A stretch of DNA of 5,939 nt from Acidobacteriota bacterium (GTDB taxonomy: Bacteria > Acidobacteriota > Terriglobia > Terriglobales > Acidobacteriaceae), in NCBI GenBank assembly GCA_025353435.1, contig JANXQR010000872.1:1-5939 (forward strand), read 5' to 3'. Of this stretch, positions 1-5,759 are shown piece by piece; the first letter of the stretch is position 1, and every line of letters begins with the position of its first letter. The notes beneath the pieces were generated by a model. That model did no database searches and was not told where the DNA came from. It saw only the letters and a program-made list of their open reading frames with translations. Made by a program: the position numbers and the translations under genes.

Positions 1-457
1 GCAGCTCCAACTCTGTCGAAGTCTGGCTACGATTCGTCGCCAGGGCATACGTGTTCAATTCGATAGCGTCCGCGCCCGCTTGCTCCATCTCGCACGCAAA
101 CCGTAGCCATCCGCCCGTCGTTGCCCCGTTCAAACTCGCAATGATCGGAATATTCGTCGCATCCTTCGAACGCCGGATGTGCTCCAGGTACACCTCGTGC
201 GTCATGCGGTAGTCTTCAAGGTCCGGCAAATAACCAAGTGACTCCGGAAACGACTCCGTCCCACGCGACAAATCATCATCCAGCGCCCTCGACTCCAGCG
301 CCAGCTGCTCCTCGAAAAGCGACGTCAACACAATCGCCGCCGCGCCCGAGTCCTCCATCCGCCGCACATTGTCCAGCGACTCCGACAGTGGCGTCGACGA
401 CACCACAAGCGGCCCATTCAGCTTCAATCCCAAATAACTCGTCGTCAGATCAATCAT
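1..457 (-). CDS. Dihydroorotate dehydrogenase-like flavoprotein, N-terminal part (3' end cut by window edge)
   Basis: Translation from the ATG at 457-455 gives 152 residues beginning MIDLTTSYLGLKL and running off the window. The N-terminus matches the DHOD-like TIM-barrel family: a LGLKLNGPLVVSSTPLSES segment (residues 9-27), then LDNVRRMEDSGAAAIVLTSLFEEQ (28-51), and strand motifs IPIIASLNG (103-111) and GADAIELNTY (128-137). The family is expected to bind FMN and is usually about 330 residues, so roughly half is missing. Residues 135-140 read NTYALA where class 1 dihydroorotate dehydrogenases have an N-x-S-C-P-N motif. The catalytic Cys and the following substrate-binding Asn are therefore absent, and I infer it is not a pyrimidine-pathway enzyme. 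It overlaps the nifJ stop by four bases and has a strong ribosome binding site, so it is the second gene of the nifJ operon. Genes of this type are known beside nifJ in several phyla. The real reaction is unknown. Confidence 0.9.
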   Translation of the reverse strand, partial: MIDLTTSYLGLKLNGPLVVSSTPLSESLDNVRRMEDSGAAAIVLTSLFEEQLALESRALDDDLSRGTESFPESLGYLPDLEDYRMTHEVYLEHIRRSKDATNIPIIASLNGATTGGWLRFACEMEQAGADAIELNTYALATNRSQTSTELEL

Positions 458-468
458 TCCACACCTCC
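454..468 (-). promoter_or_regulatory. Ribosome binding site and ATGA stop/start overlap coupling nifJ to the DHOD-like gene
   Basis: On the minus strand GGAGGT (468-463) lies five bases before the ATG at 457-455. The same bases also encode the final Gly-Gly-Val codons of nifJ. The nifJ stop TGA is at 456-454, so stop and start share the bases ATGA. This arrangement usually means translational coupling, with ribosomes finishing nifJ and reinitiating on the next gene, and it fixes the start of the downstream gene. Confidence 0.9.
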
Positions 469-3400
469 GGCGCCCACAGGCTCCATCTTCTCTGCCGGTT
501 GTTCCGCTGGCGCAATGTTCGGCGTCTCGCCGCGTCCAGGCATCGCCGCGCGTGCCGAATACACCCGCCACTGCCGCTCCACATCGTCCTGCGCTTCCGT
601 AAGAAGTTGCGCAGCCACCTCTGGATTGCCCCTCGCCAGCATCGTGTACCGCGCCTCGCGATATGCATATTCCTTGAGCCGAATCGACGGCGCCTTCGAA
701 TCCAGTTGGAACGGATTCTTGCCGCTCTCTCTCAGCTCGGGGTTATAGCGCATCAGCGGCCAGTAGCCCGATTGCACCGCCAGCTTCTGCTGCTCCAGCC
801 CATGCACCAGGTCGTACCCATGCGCAATGCAGCTCGAGTAAGCAATGATGATCGACGGCCCATCGTGCGCCTCGGCCTCCTGGAACGCCTTCACCACGTG
901 GCTATCATTGCCACCCAGTGCCACCTGCGCCACGTAAACCGAACCGTAACTCACCGCTTCCATGGCAAGATCCTTGCGGCTCGTCTTCTTTCCGCCCGCA
1001 GCAAACTTCGCCACCGCACCGCGCGGCGTCGCCTTTGACATTTGCCCGCCGGTATTGGAATAAACCTCAGTATCCAGCACCAGCACATTCACGTTTTTGC
1101 CTGACCCCAGCACGTGGTCGAGCCCGCCAAACCCGATGTCAAACGCCCATCCGTCGCCGCCCAGTATCCAAACACTCTTCCGAACCAGCGTGTCTGCAAT
1201 CGCCATCAGGTTCTTCGCATCTGACGTGTCAACGTCCGCCAGTTTCTCGCGCAGAATCTTCACCCGCTCGCGCTGCGCATTCATCTCTGGCTCTGTCTTC
1301 TGCGGCGCCGAAATCAGCGCACGGGCTAGTTCGTCGCCAATCGTTCCGGACACCCGCATCACCAGCAGCTCCGCAAATTCCTTCTGCTGATCCAGCGCCA
1401 CCCGCATCCCGAATCCGAATTCCGCATTATCCTCAAACAGCGAGTTGGCCCAAGTCGGCCCGCGTCCCTGCGCGTTGCTGCAATAAGGAGTCGTCGGCAA
1501 ATTCCCGCCATAAATCGACGAGCAGCCCGTCGCATTCGCCACATAAAGCCGATCGCCGAACAACTGCGTCAGCAGCTTTACATACGGTGTCTCGCCGCAT
1601 CCCGAGCACGCACCCGAAAACTCAAACAGCGGCTGCAGCAGTTGCAAATCCTTCACCTGACCATGCGACAACTTGCTCCGGTCCACCTCCGGCAGCCCCA
1701 GGAAAAACTCCCAGTTCTCCCGTTCCTGTTTGCGCAACGGAGCCTGCTCCACCATATTGATAGCCTTGTGGCCGGCATCGCTCTTGCTCTTCACCGGACA
1801 CACTTCCACGCAAACCGCGCAGCCCGTGCAATCTTCCGGAGCAACCTGCAGCGTGTACCGCTCCTGTTCCATACCCTTCCACTTCGGCTTCGCCCATTGG
1901 AAGTTCGCCGGCGCATCGCTCGCCAGATCCCCGCTATACACCTTCGCTCGAATCACCGCATGCGGGCACACCATCACGCACTTGCCGCACTGGATGCAAA
2001 GGTCCTTGTCCCACGCCGGAATAAACTGCGCGATGTTGCGCTTCTCCCACTGTGCCGTCCCCGTCGGAAATGCCCCGCCCGCTGGAATCGCGCTCACCGG
2101 CAGCATGTCGCCGTGGCCGGATGCGATCATCCCCAGCACATCGTGCACAAACTTCGGTGCCTTGCTCGAAATCACACCCTCGATATCAAACTCCGAGAAT
2201 GCCCCCGTCGGCACATCCACCTTCTCCAAATGCGCCAATGCATGATCCACCGCCGCAAAGTTCTTCTGCACCACGGATTCGCCACGCTTGCCGTAAGTCT
2301 TCTTGATCGCCTTCTTGATCTGCGCAATCGCATCCTCGCGAGGCAGCACTCCGCTGATCGCAAAGAAGCATGTCTGCATAATGGTGTTGATGCGCGTGCC
2401 CATCCCTGCCTCGCGCGCCACTTTGTATCCATCAATCACATAGAACTCGATCTGCTTGCGCAAAATCTCTTCCTGCGCCGTCTTCGGCAAATGTTCCCAC
2501 ACTTCTGCAGCCGAATAGGGAGAGTTCAGCAGGAACACCGCGCCCAGAATCGCCGGCTCCAGCACGTCAATCTTTTCCAGAAAGCTGAAGTTGTGGCACG
2601 CCACAAAACTTGCCTTCGAAATCAGATAGCTCGACCGAATCGGCGTCGGCCCAAACCGCAGATGCGACGTCGTCATCGACCCCGACTTCTTCGAGTCATA
2701 CACAAAATAGCCCTGCGCGTAGTTCGGCGTCTCGGTGCCGATAATCTTGATCGAATTCTTGTTCGCGCCCACCGTTCCATCCGAGCCTAGTCCGTAAAAC
2801 AGCGCCCGCACCGTCCGCGGCTCCTCGGTCGAGAAATCCGGATCGTATTCAAGACTGGTAAAGCTCACATCGTCATTAATGCCGATCGTGAAATGGTTCT
2901 TCGGCTTCGCCTTCGCCAGCTCGTCATAGATCCCCTTCACCATCGCGGGCGTAAACTCCTTTGACGACAGCCCATAGCGCCCGCCAATCACCATCGGCTT
3001 CGCAAACGGCAGCGTCGCTTGATTCTCCGCCAGCACCGTCACAATGTCCTGGTACAGCGGTTCGCCGGCCCCGCCCGGCTCCTTGCAACGATCGAGAATC
3101 GCAATCGACTTTACAGTCGCCGGCAGTGCCTTCAGGAACGCCGATGCATCGAACGGCCGATACAACCGCACCTTCAGAATCCCAACCTTTTCTCCCTCGC
3201 GATTCATCGCGTCCACGGCTTCCTCTGCCGCCTCCGCCCCCGAGCCCATCAGAATAATGACCCGCTCCGCATCAGCAGCACCGTAATAGTCGAACAGGCG
3301 ATACGCGCGCCCCGTCTGCACCGCAAACCGGTTCATCACGTCCTGCACAATCCCTGGAACCGCCGCATGATACGGCGAGCACGCCTCCCGCGCCTGGAAG

Positions 3401-4089
3401 AACACATCGGGATTCTGCGCCGTCCCGCGAATAATCGGCCGATCTGGGCTCAATGCATTCTGCCGGAACTTGATGATGTGCTCATCGTGCACCATCGCGC
3501 GAATCGTCTCGTCGCTGATCGGAAAAATCTTGCCGACTTCATGCGAAGTCCGGAATCCATCAAAAAAATGAATGAAAGGAATCCGCGATTCCAGTGTCGC
3601 CGTCTGCGCAATCAGCGCCAGGTCCGCACACTCCTGCACTGAGTTCGAGCACAACATCGCCCAGCCCGTCGGCCGGCACGCCATCACATCACTGTGGTCG
3701 CCAAAAATCGACAGCGCATGCGTCGCCAGCGTCCGCGCCGTCACGTGCATCGTCGCCGGGGTCAGCTCACCAGCAATCTTGAACATGTTGGGAATCATCA
3801 GCAACAGCCCTTGCGAAGCCGTAAATGTAGTGGCGAAAGCACCTGCCTGCAGCGCCCCGTGCAGAGCGCCAGCCGCACCGCCCTCGCTCTGCAGTTCCTC
3901 AACGATAGGCAGCGCGCCCCAGATGTTCCTCTTGCCCTCTGAGCGCCACTGGTCCGCCCACTCCGCCATCGGGGACGACGGCGTAATGGGGTAAATCGCA
4001 ACCACTTCTGACAGTCGATAGGCAACCGAAGCCGCAGCCTCGTTCCCATCCATAATCACCATTTTTCCGGCCGCTTCTTGTTGACTCAT
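454..4089 (-). CDS. nifJ: Pyruvate:ferredoxin (flavodoxin) oxidoreductase, single-chain
   Basis: This cytoplasmic enzyme oxidises pyruvate with CoA to acetyl-CoA and CO2, passing electrons to ferredoxin or flavodoxin, and can run in reverse. The 1211-residue chain shows the full PFOR domain order. The N-terminal pyrimidine-binding domain has YPITPSSPM (33-41) and EELQSEGGAAGA (64-75). Domain II covers about 270-370. The gamma/CoA domain has GLGSDGTVGANK (433-444). An EKR linker sits near 675-686. A two-cluster ferredoxin domain has Cys698/701/704/708 and Cys754/757/760/764. The TPP domain has GDGWAFDIG (978-986) and NTGGQ (1012-1016). The proximal [4Fe-4S] ligands are Cys828, Cys831, Cys856 and Cys1087. 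All motifs look intact, with no frameshift. The start is supported by GGAGG eight bases upstream. The length is slightly above the usual 1170-1200 because of a Pro/Ala/Glu-rich tail (about 1184-1211) without cysteines. It is the first gene of a coupled pair with the DHOD-like gene. Confidence 0.98.
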   Translation of the reverse strand: MSQQEAAGKMVIMDGNEAAASVAYRLSEVVAIYPITPSSPMAEWADQWRSEGKRNIWGALPIVEELQSEGGAAGALHGALQAGAFATTFTASQGLLLMIPNMFKIAGELTPATMHVTARTLATHALSIFGDHSDVMACRPTGWAMLCSNSVQECADLALIAQTATLESRIPFIHFFDGFRTSHEVGKIFPISDETIRAMVHDEHIIKFRQNALSPDRPIIRGTAQNPDVFFQAREACSPYHAAVPGIVQDVMNRFAVQTGRAYRLFDYYGAADAERVIILMGSGAEAAEEAVDAMNREGEKVGILKVRLYRPFDASAFLKALPATVKSIAILDRCKEPGGAGEPLYQDIVTVLAENQATLPFAKPMVIGGRYGLSSKEFTPAMVKGIYDELAKAKPKNHFTIGINDDVSFTSLEYDPDFSTEEPRTVRALFYGLGSDGTVGANKNSIKIIGTETPNYAQGYFVYDSKKSGSMTTSHLRFGPTPIRSSYLISKASFVACHNFSFLEKIDVLEPAILGAVFLLNSPYSAAEVWEHLPKTAQEEILRKQIEFYVIDGYKVAREAGMGTRINTIMQTCFFAISGVLPREDAIAQIKKAIKKTYGKRGESVVQKNFAAVDHALAHLEKVDVPTGAFSEFDIEGVISSKAPKFVHDVLGMIASGHGDMLPVSAIPAGGAFPTGTAQWEKRNIAQFIPAWDKDLCIQCGKCVMVCPHAVIRAKVYSGDLASDAPANFQWAKPKWKGMEQERYTLQVAPEDCTGCAVCVEVCPVKSKSDAGHKAINMVEQAPLRKQERENWEFFLGLPEVDRSKLSHGQVKDLQLLQPLFEFSGACSGCGETPYVKLLTQLFGDRLYVANATGCSSIYGGNLPTTPYCSNAQGRGPTWANSLFEDNAEFGFGMRVALDQQKEFAELLVMRVSGTIGDELARALISAPQKTEPEMNAQRERVKILREKLADVDTSDAKNLMAIADTLVRKSVWILGGDGWAFDIGFGGLDHVLGSGKNVNVLVLDTEVYSNTGGQMSKATPRGAVAKFAAGGKKTSRKDLAMEAVSYGSVYVAQVALGGNDSHVVKAFQEAEAHDGPSIIIAYSSCIAHGYDLVHGLEQQKLAVQSGYWPLMRYNPELRESGKNPFQLDSKAPSIRLKEYAYREARYTMLARGNPEVAAQLLTEAQDDVERQWRVYSARAAMPGRGETPNIAPAEQPAEKMEPVGAGGVE

Positions 4090-4319
4090 TCCATCTGCCT
4101 CCAGCGTATTCGCTGCTTCACAGCGCCTCAGCGCGGTTTTCTCGCGGTCCTCGCCGTCACGTTCAAACCATGTCGAACGGGCGAAACTTCGCTACCGTGA
4201 GTCTCTTCTTGGAGGTGAGCTGTCGCTGTGATGCAAGATACATGCGGCCCACCGAATCCCACATCGTGACACCAACCCCGCATGCCGCAGCCATGCGCTG
4301 ACGGAATCGCGAGTCGCCT
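4090..4319. other. nifJ leader region without a recognised gene
   Basis: This stretch lies directly upstream of nifJ and must hold its promoter or 5' leader, unless transcription starts further up. Reading the minus strand I saw no convincing -35/-10 pair. TTGAAC near 4168 has no good -10 partner at normal spacing. A 60-codon minus-strand reading frame (4163-4345) overlaps it but resembles no protein I know. No riboswitch, tRNA or long repeat was evident. Confidence 0.5.
4098..4102 (-). promoter_or_regulatory. nifJ: Ribosome binding site of nifJ
   Basis: The minus strand reads GGAGG eight bases before the ATG at 4089-4087. A second ATG at 4094-4092 lies closer to this site but is out of frame with nifJ, so 4089 is the supported start. 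Confidence 0.8.
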
Positions 4320-4342
4320 GGCGCCGAAAGCCTCGGGGCGCC
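4320..4342. repeat. GGCGCC inverted repeat (hairpin)
   Basis: GGCGCCGA (4320-4327) faces TCGGGGCGCC (4333-4342), forming an eight-pair stem with a two-base bulge and a five-base loop (AAGCC). No T tract follows on either strand, so it is not a standard terminator. It is the first of three closely spaced hairpins upstream of nifJ. Confidence 0.55.
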
Positions 4343-4358
4343 CAAGAATACGCGTCAG

Positions 4359-4411
4359 GGCATGACTTTAGTCGTGCCGTAGGTGCCTCAAAATGAGTTG
4401 GGCTTTAGCCC
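4359..4411. repeat. Paired TTTA-loop hairpins, probable acidobacterial intergenic repeat
   Basis: Two inverted repeats share the same loop. GGCATGAC-TTTA-GTCGTGCC (4359-4378) has an eight-pair stem with one T-G wobble. GGGC-TTTA-GCCC (4400-4411) has a four-pair stem. They are separated by 21 bases that include TGCCTCAAAATGAGTTG. The wobble is the kind of change expected if stem pairing is maintained. From memory, very similar paired stems with CTTTAG or CTTCAG centres occur between genes in Acidobacteriota genomes. I could not check this. The role is unknown. Confidence 0.6.
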
Positions 4412-4492
4412 CTGCGGGATCTCCATTGACTGACGACAGACTCATCGAGGACCAGCATGCCCGCGCAACGCGCACTCATTACGGAGGGAGGC

Positions 4493-4511
4493 CGGGGGTT
4501 TTCAACCCCCG
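4493..4511. repeat. Perfect 8-bp inverted repeat with TTC loop
   Basis: CGGGGGTT-TTC-AACCCCCG forms a perfect eight-pair stem with a three-base loop. Neither strand has a T tract after the stem, so it is not a classic Rho-independent terminator. A degenerate relative with the same GGTT-TTC-AACC core lies at 5589-5603, which suggests a dispersed repeat unit. Confidence 0.7.
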
Positions 4512-4719
4512 CACAAAAACCACAGCAACAGCGACGGCATTAGCCGCGGAGGGACACTTCCAACTTCACCCCTCCCGCCACTTCCACTCACACGCTGATT
4601 TGCCGCAGATGGCGGGAATGCTTGCCGAAGAAGGGGTGGCGATGCACCGCGCACACGGCGGGGCCACCGGCTACAAAAACGGTCGATCATGCCCGTCAGC
4701 CGCTTGCAAACTCGGCTCC

Positions 4720-4746
4720 GCCGAACATCGCCCCGCTTCGTTCGGC
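4720..4746 (-). terminator. Possible weak terminator hairpin after the membrane-protein gene
   Basis: GCCGAAC (4720-4726) and GTTCGGC (4740-4746) form a perfect seven-pair inverted repeat with a 13-base loop. It begins four bases past the stop codon of the membrane-protein gene in the direction of transcription. There is no T tract after it, so intrinsic termination would be weak. It could instead protect the 3' end of the transcript. Confidence 0.4.
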
Positions 4747-4749
4747 TAA

Positions 4750-5469
4750 CTAGAGCTTGAGAATCGCAGCGGCCATCCCGCTCCACGCGTCCGTCAGTGC
4801 CAACTTTTCCACTGCCATGAAGATGACGACCCAACACGCAAAACCCGTTGCGAGCCAGCGATCGAAACTGCGGGTCACGGCGCAGCGAATCAGCAGGAGC
4901 ACCGCGCCGAGACAGCAGACCGGTCCGAACAATCCGAGCCACCCACTCGCGCCGAAAACCGGATGCAGAAACGCCATGCGGGCGGTGGCGCCGGGAAGCA
5001 GGCAAAAGCACGCCAGCAGCATTGCGGATCGGTGGATGCGCGGCTTCTTGCGGGTGAAGATTCCTATGGCAACGAACGCGGTGTAAAGACCGATCTCAGT
5101 CAGCATGATCAGCAGAAAGCGGGAATAGAGCATGCTGAAGAATTGAAAGGCCGGCGGAGTGACTTGCACAGAGTGGATGGCGACCCACGATCCAGTAACG
5201 AAGATCGTGAGAGCAATGGCCACGGCGCTCCAACCGAGCTTCATATGGAGCCGGCGATTCCGAGTGCTGATCATCAGCGACTGGACGAAGAACAGCACAA
5301 ACCATGCCGCGATAGCGAGCCCGTGGATAGCATCGAGACGGAAGATGGTGGGATCGATGACTCTGCCGGCATCGCCATTGCCGGTGGTAATGAAGGAGCG
5401 GAAACCGACGAGCATGGCCACCAGAAAAACTGCACCCGCGGCGCTGTAGAACCAGCGATCAATTCTCAC
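4750..5469 (-). CDS. Predicted seven-helix integral membrane protein of unknown function
   Basis: The 239-residue product is strongly hydrophobic. Predicted membrane segments lie near residues 8-24, 45-68, 78-98, 112-137, 147-165, 176-196 and 204-221. Basic loops at 70-77 (RNRRLHMK), 138-147 (TRKKPRIHR) and 195-204 fit a cytoplasmic N-terminus by the positive-inside rule. Notable polar residues at or near the helix ends are His49 (DAIHG), His75 (RRLHMKLGW), His99 and His146. The HG...W...Q...R..LH...G pattern of helices 2-3 loosely recalls the DUF2306 and heme-membrane-protein style, but I cannot assign a family. The start is GTG at 5469-5467, because an in-frame TAA lies three codons upstream and no earlier start exists. 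The GGGG nine bases before it is a weak ribosome binding site. It probably forms its own transcription unit, with a terminator upstream and a 660-base gap downstream. Confidence 0.85.
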   Translation of the reverse strand: MRIDRWFYSAAGAVFLVAMLVGFRSFITTGNGDAGRVIDPTIFRLDAIHGLAIAAWFVLFFVQSLMISTRNRRLHMKLGWSAVAIALTIFVTGSWVAIHSVQVTPPAFQFFSMLYSRFLLIMLTEIGLYTAFVAIGIFTRKKPRIHRSAMLLACFCLLPGATARMAFLHPVFGASGWLGLFGPVCCLGAVLLLIRCAVTRSFDRWLATGFACWVVIFMAVEKLALTDAWSGMAAAILKL

Positions 5470-5626
5470 TCTGCTTTACCCCGCAGACTTTAACAATTTG
5501 GGAACTCGGAGGAGGATACCACGCGGAGGACGTGCGGCGGTTTTTGGCTTAGGTGCAAGTGCTGGCAGGCGACCAGGGCTTCAGACACCGGGTTTTCAAC
5601 CTGCGTTTCGCTCGGAAAGACAACCG
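5470..5626. other. Leader of the membrane-protein gene; no gene seen
   Basis: This short gap lies between the terminator at 5627-5658 and the GTG start at 5469. It should contain the promoter of the membrane-protein gene, but no -35/-10 pair at normal spacing is convincing. A GGAGGAGG run (5508-5515, plus strand) has no plus-strand gene after it. The TTC-loop hairpin at 5589-5603 is the only structure I see. Confidence 0.5.
5589..5603. repeat. Degenerate TTC-loop hairpin related to the 4493-4511 repeat
   Basis: CGGGTT-TTC-AACCTG forms a six-pair stem with one G-T wobble. It shares the bases GGGTTTTCAACC with the stronger hairpin at 4493-4511. No T tract follows, so termination is unlikely. 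Confidence 0.45.
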
Positions 5627-5658
5627 AAAAAAAAGCCCCCGGGGAACCCGGAGGCTTT
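5627..5658 (-). terminator. Rho-independent terminator of the edge gene
   Basis: Read on the minus strand, AAAGCC (5658-5653) and GGCTTT (5637-5632) form the base of an 11-pair stem with one internal mismatch, a CCGGG/CCCGG upper stem and a three-base loop. The stem runs straight into a tract of eight T (5634-5627). It lies about 100 bases after the stop at 5759 and before the membrane-protein gene, so it separates the two minus-strand units. Confidence 0.9.
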
Positions 5659-5707
5659 GCTGTTAGTGATGCTGTCTTCGCAAGTGCTCGATTACCTTGC
5701 TTGTTAC

Positions 5708-5759
5708 GCGCTGGAGCGGAGAGCGCGGGCGGCCTTCGCGTCGCTTGATTCGGCCGCCC
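5708..5759 (-). repeat. Two tandem hairpins in the 3' region of the edge gene
   Basis: GGGCGGCC (5727-5734) and GGCCGCCC (5752-5759) form a perfect eight-pair stem with a 17-base loop that begins at the last base of the stop codon. Next to it, GCGCT (5708-5712) and AGCGC (5722-5726) form a five-pair stem. Both precede the terminator at 5658-5627 and may stabilise the mRNA 3' end. Confidence 0.5.

Larger units (their letters stand above)
4412..4749. other. Repeat-rich intergenic stretch without a supported gene
   Basis: This stretch lies between the stop of the membrane-protein gene (4750) and the paired TTTA hairpins. It carries the 8-bp TTC-loop hairpin at 4493-4511, an A/C-rich run with AGCAAC-type near-repeats (4513-4537), a small CGGC-ATTA-GCCG hairpin (4535-4546) and a hairpin next to the membrane gene (4720-4746). 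A 118-codon plus-strand frame (4393-4749) spans it. Its start lies inside the repeat, its product is low in hydrophobic residues and rich in His, Ala, Thr, Arg and Pro, and it shows no domain, so I regard it as non-coding. Confidence 0.55.

Noticed and set aside
238..1760. Overlapping plus-strand frames of 266 and 280 codons
   Set aside because: They are antisense to the DHOD-like gene and nifJ. They are Pro, Ser, Arg and His-rich shadows without motifs.
1642..2790. 382-codon plus-strand open frame
   Set aside because: It is antisense to conserved nifJ sequence. The product is rich in Arg, His and Leu with no domain, as expected for the complement of a GC-biased gene.
3019..3994. Plus-strand frames of 207 and 140 codons opposite the nifJ N-terminal half
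   Set aside because: Here nifJ encodes clear PFOR motifs in the other direction, and these frames show no family resemblance.
4163..4345. 60-codon minus-strand frame upstream of nifJ
   Set aside because: No clear ribosome binding site or recognisable domain, and its first codons fall in the GGCGCC hairpin. It could be a leader peptide, but nothing supports that.
4493..4511. Intrinsic terminator
   Set aside because: The stem is strong, but no T tract follows it on either strand.
4513..4537. CRISPR or tandem repeat array
   Set aside because: Only a short run of imperfect AGCAAC-like units, with no spaced direct repeats.
4502..5011. 169-codon minus-strand frame overlapping the membrane-protein gene
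   Set aside because: It lies in another frame of the membrane gene, is Arg/Gly/Ser-rich, and continues into repeat DNA. The overlapping seven-helix protein is far more convincing.
4963..5493. 176-codon plus-strand frame opposite the membrane-protein gene
   Set aside because: Hydrophilic, biased composition, no domain, and antisense to a clear transmembrane protein.
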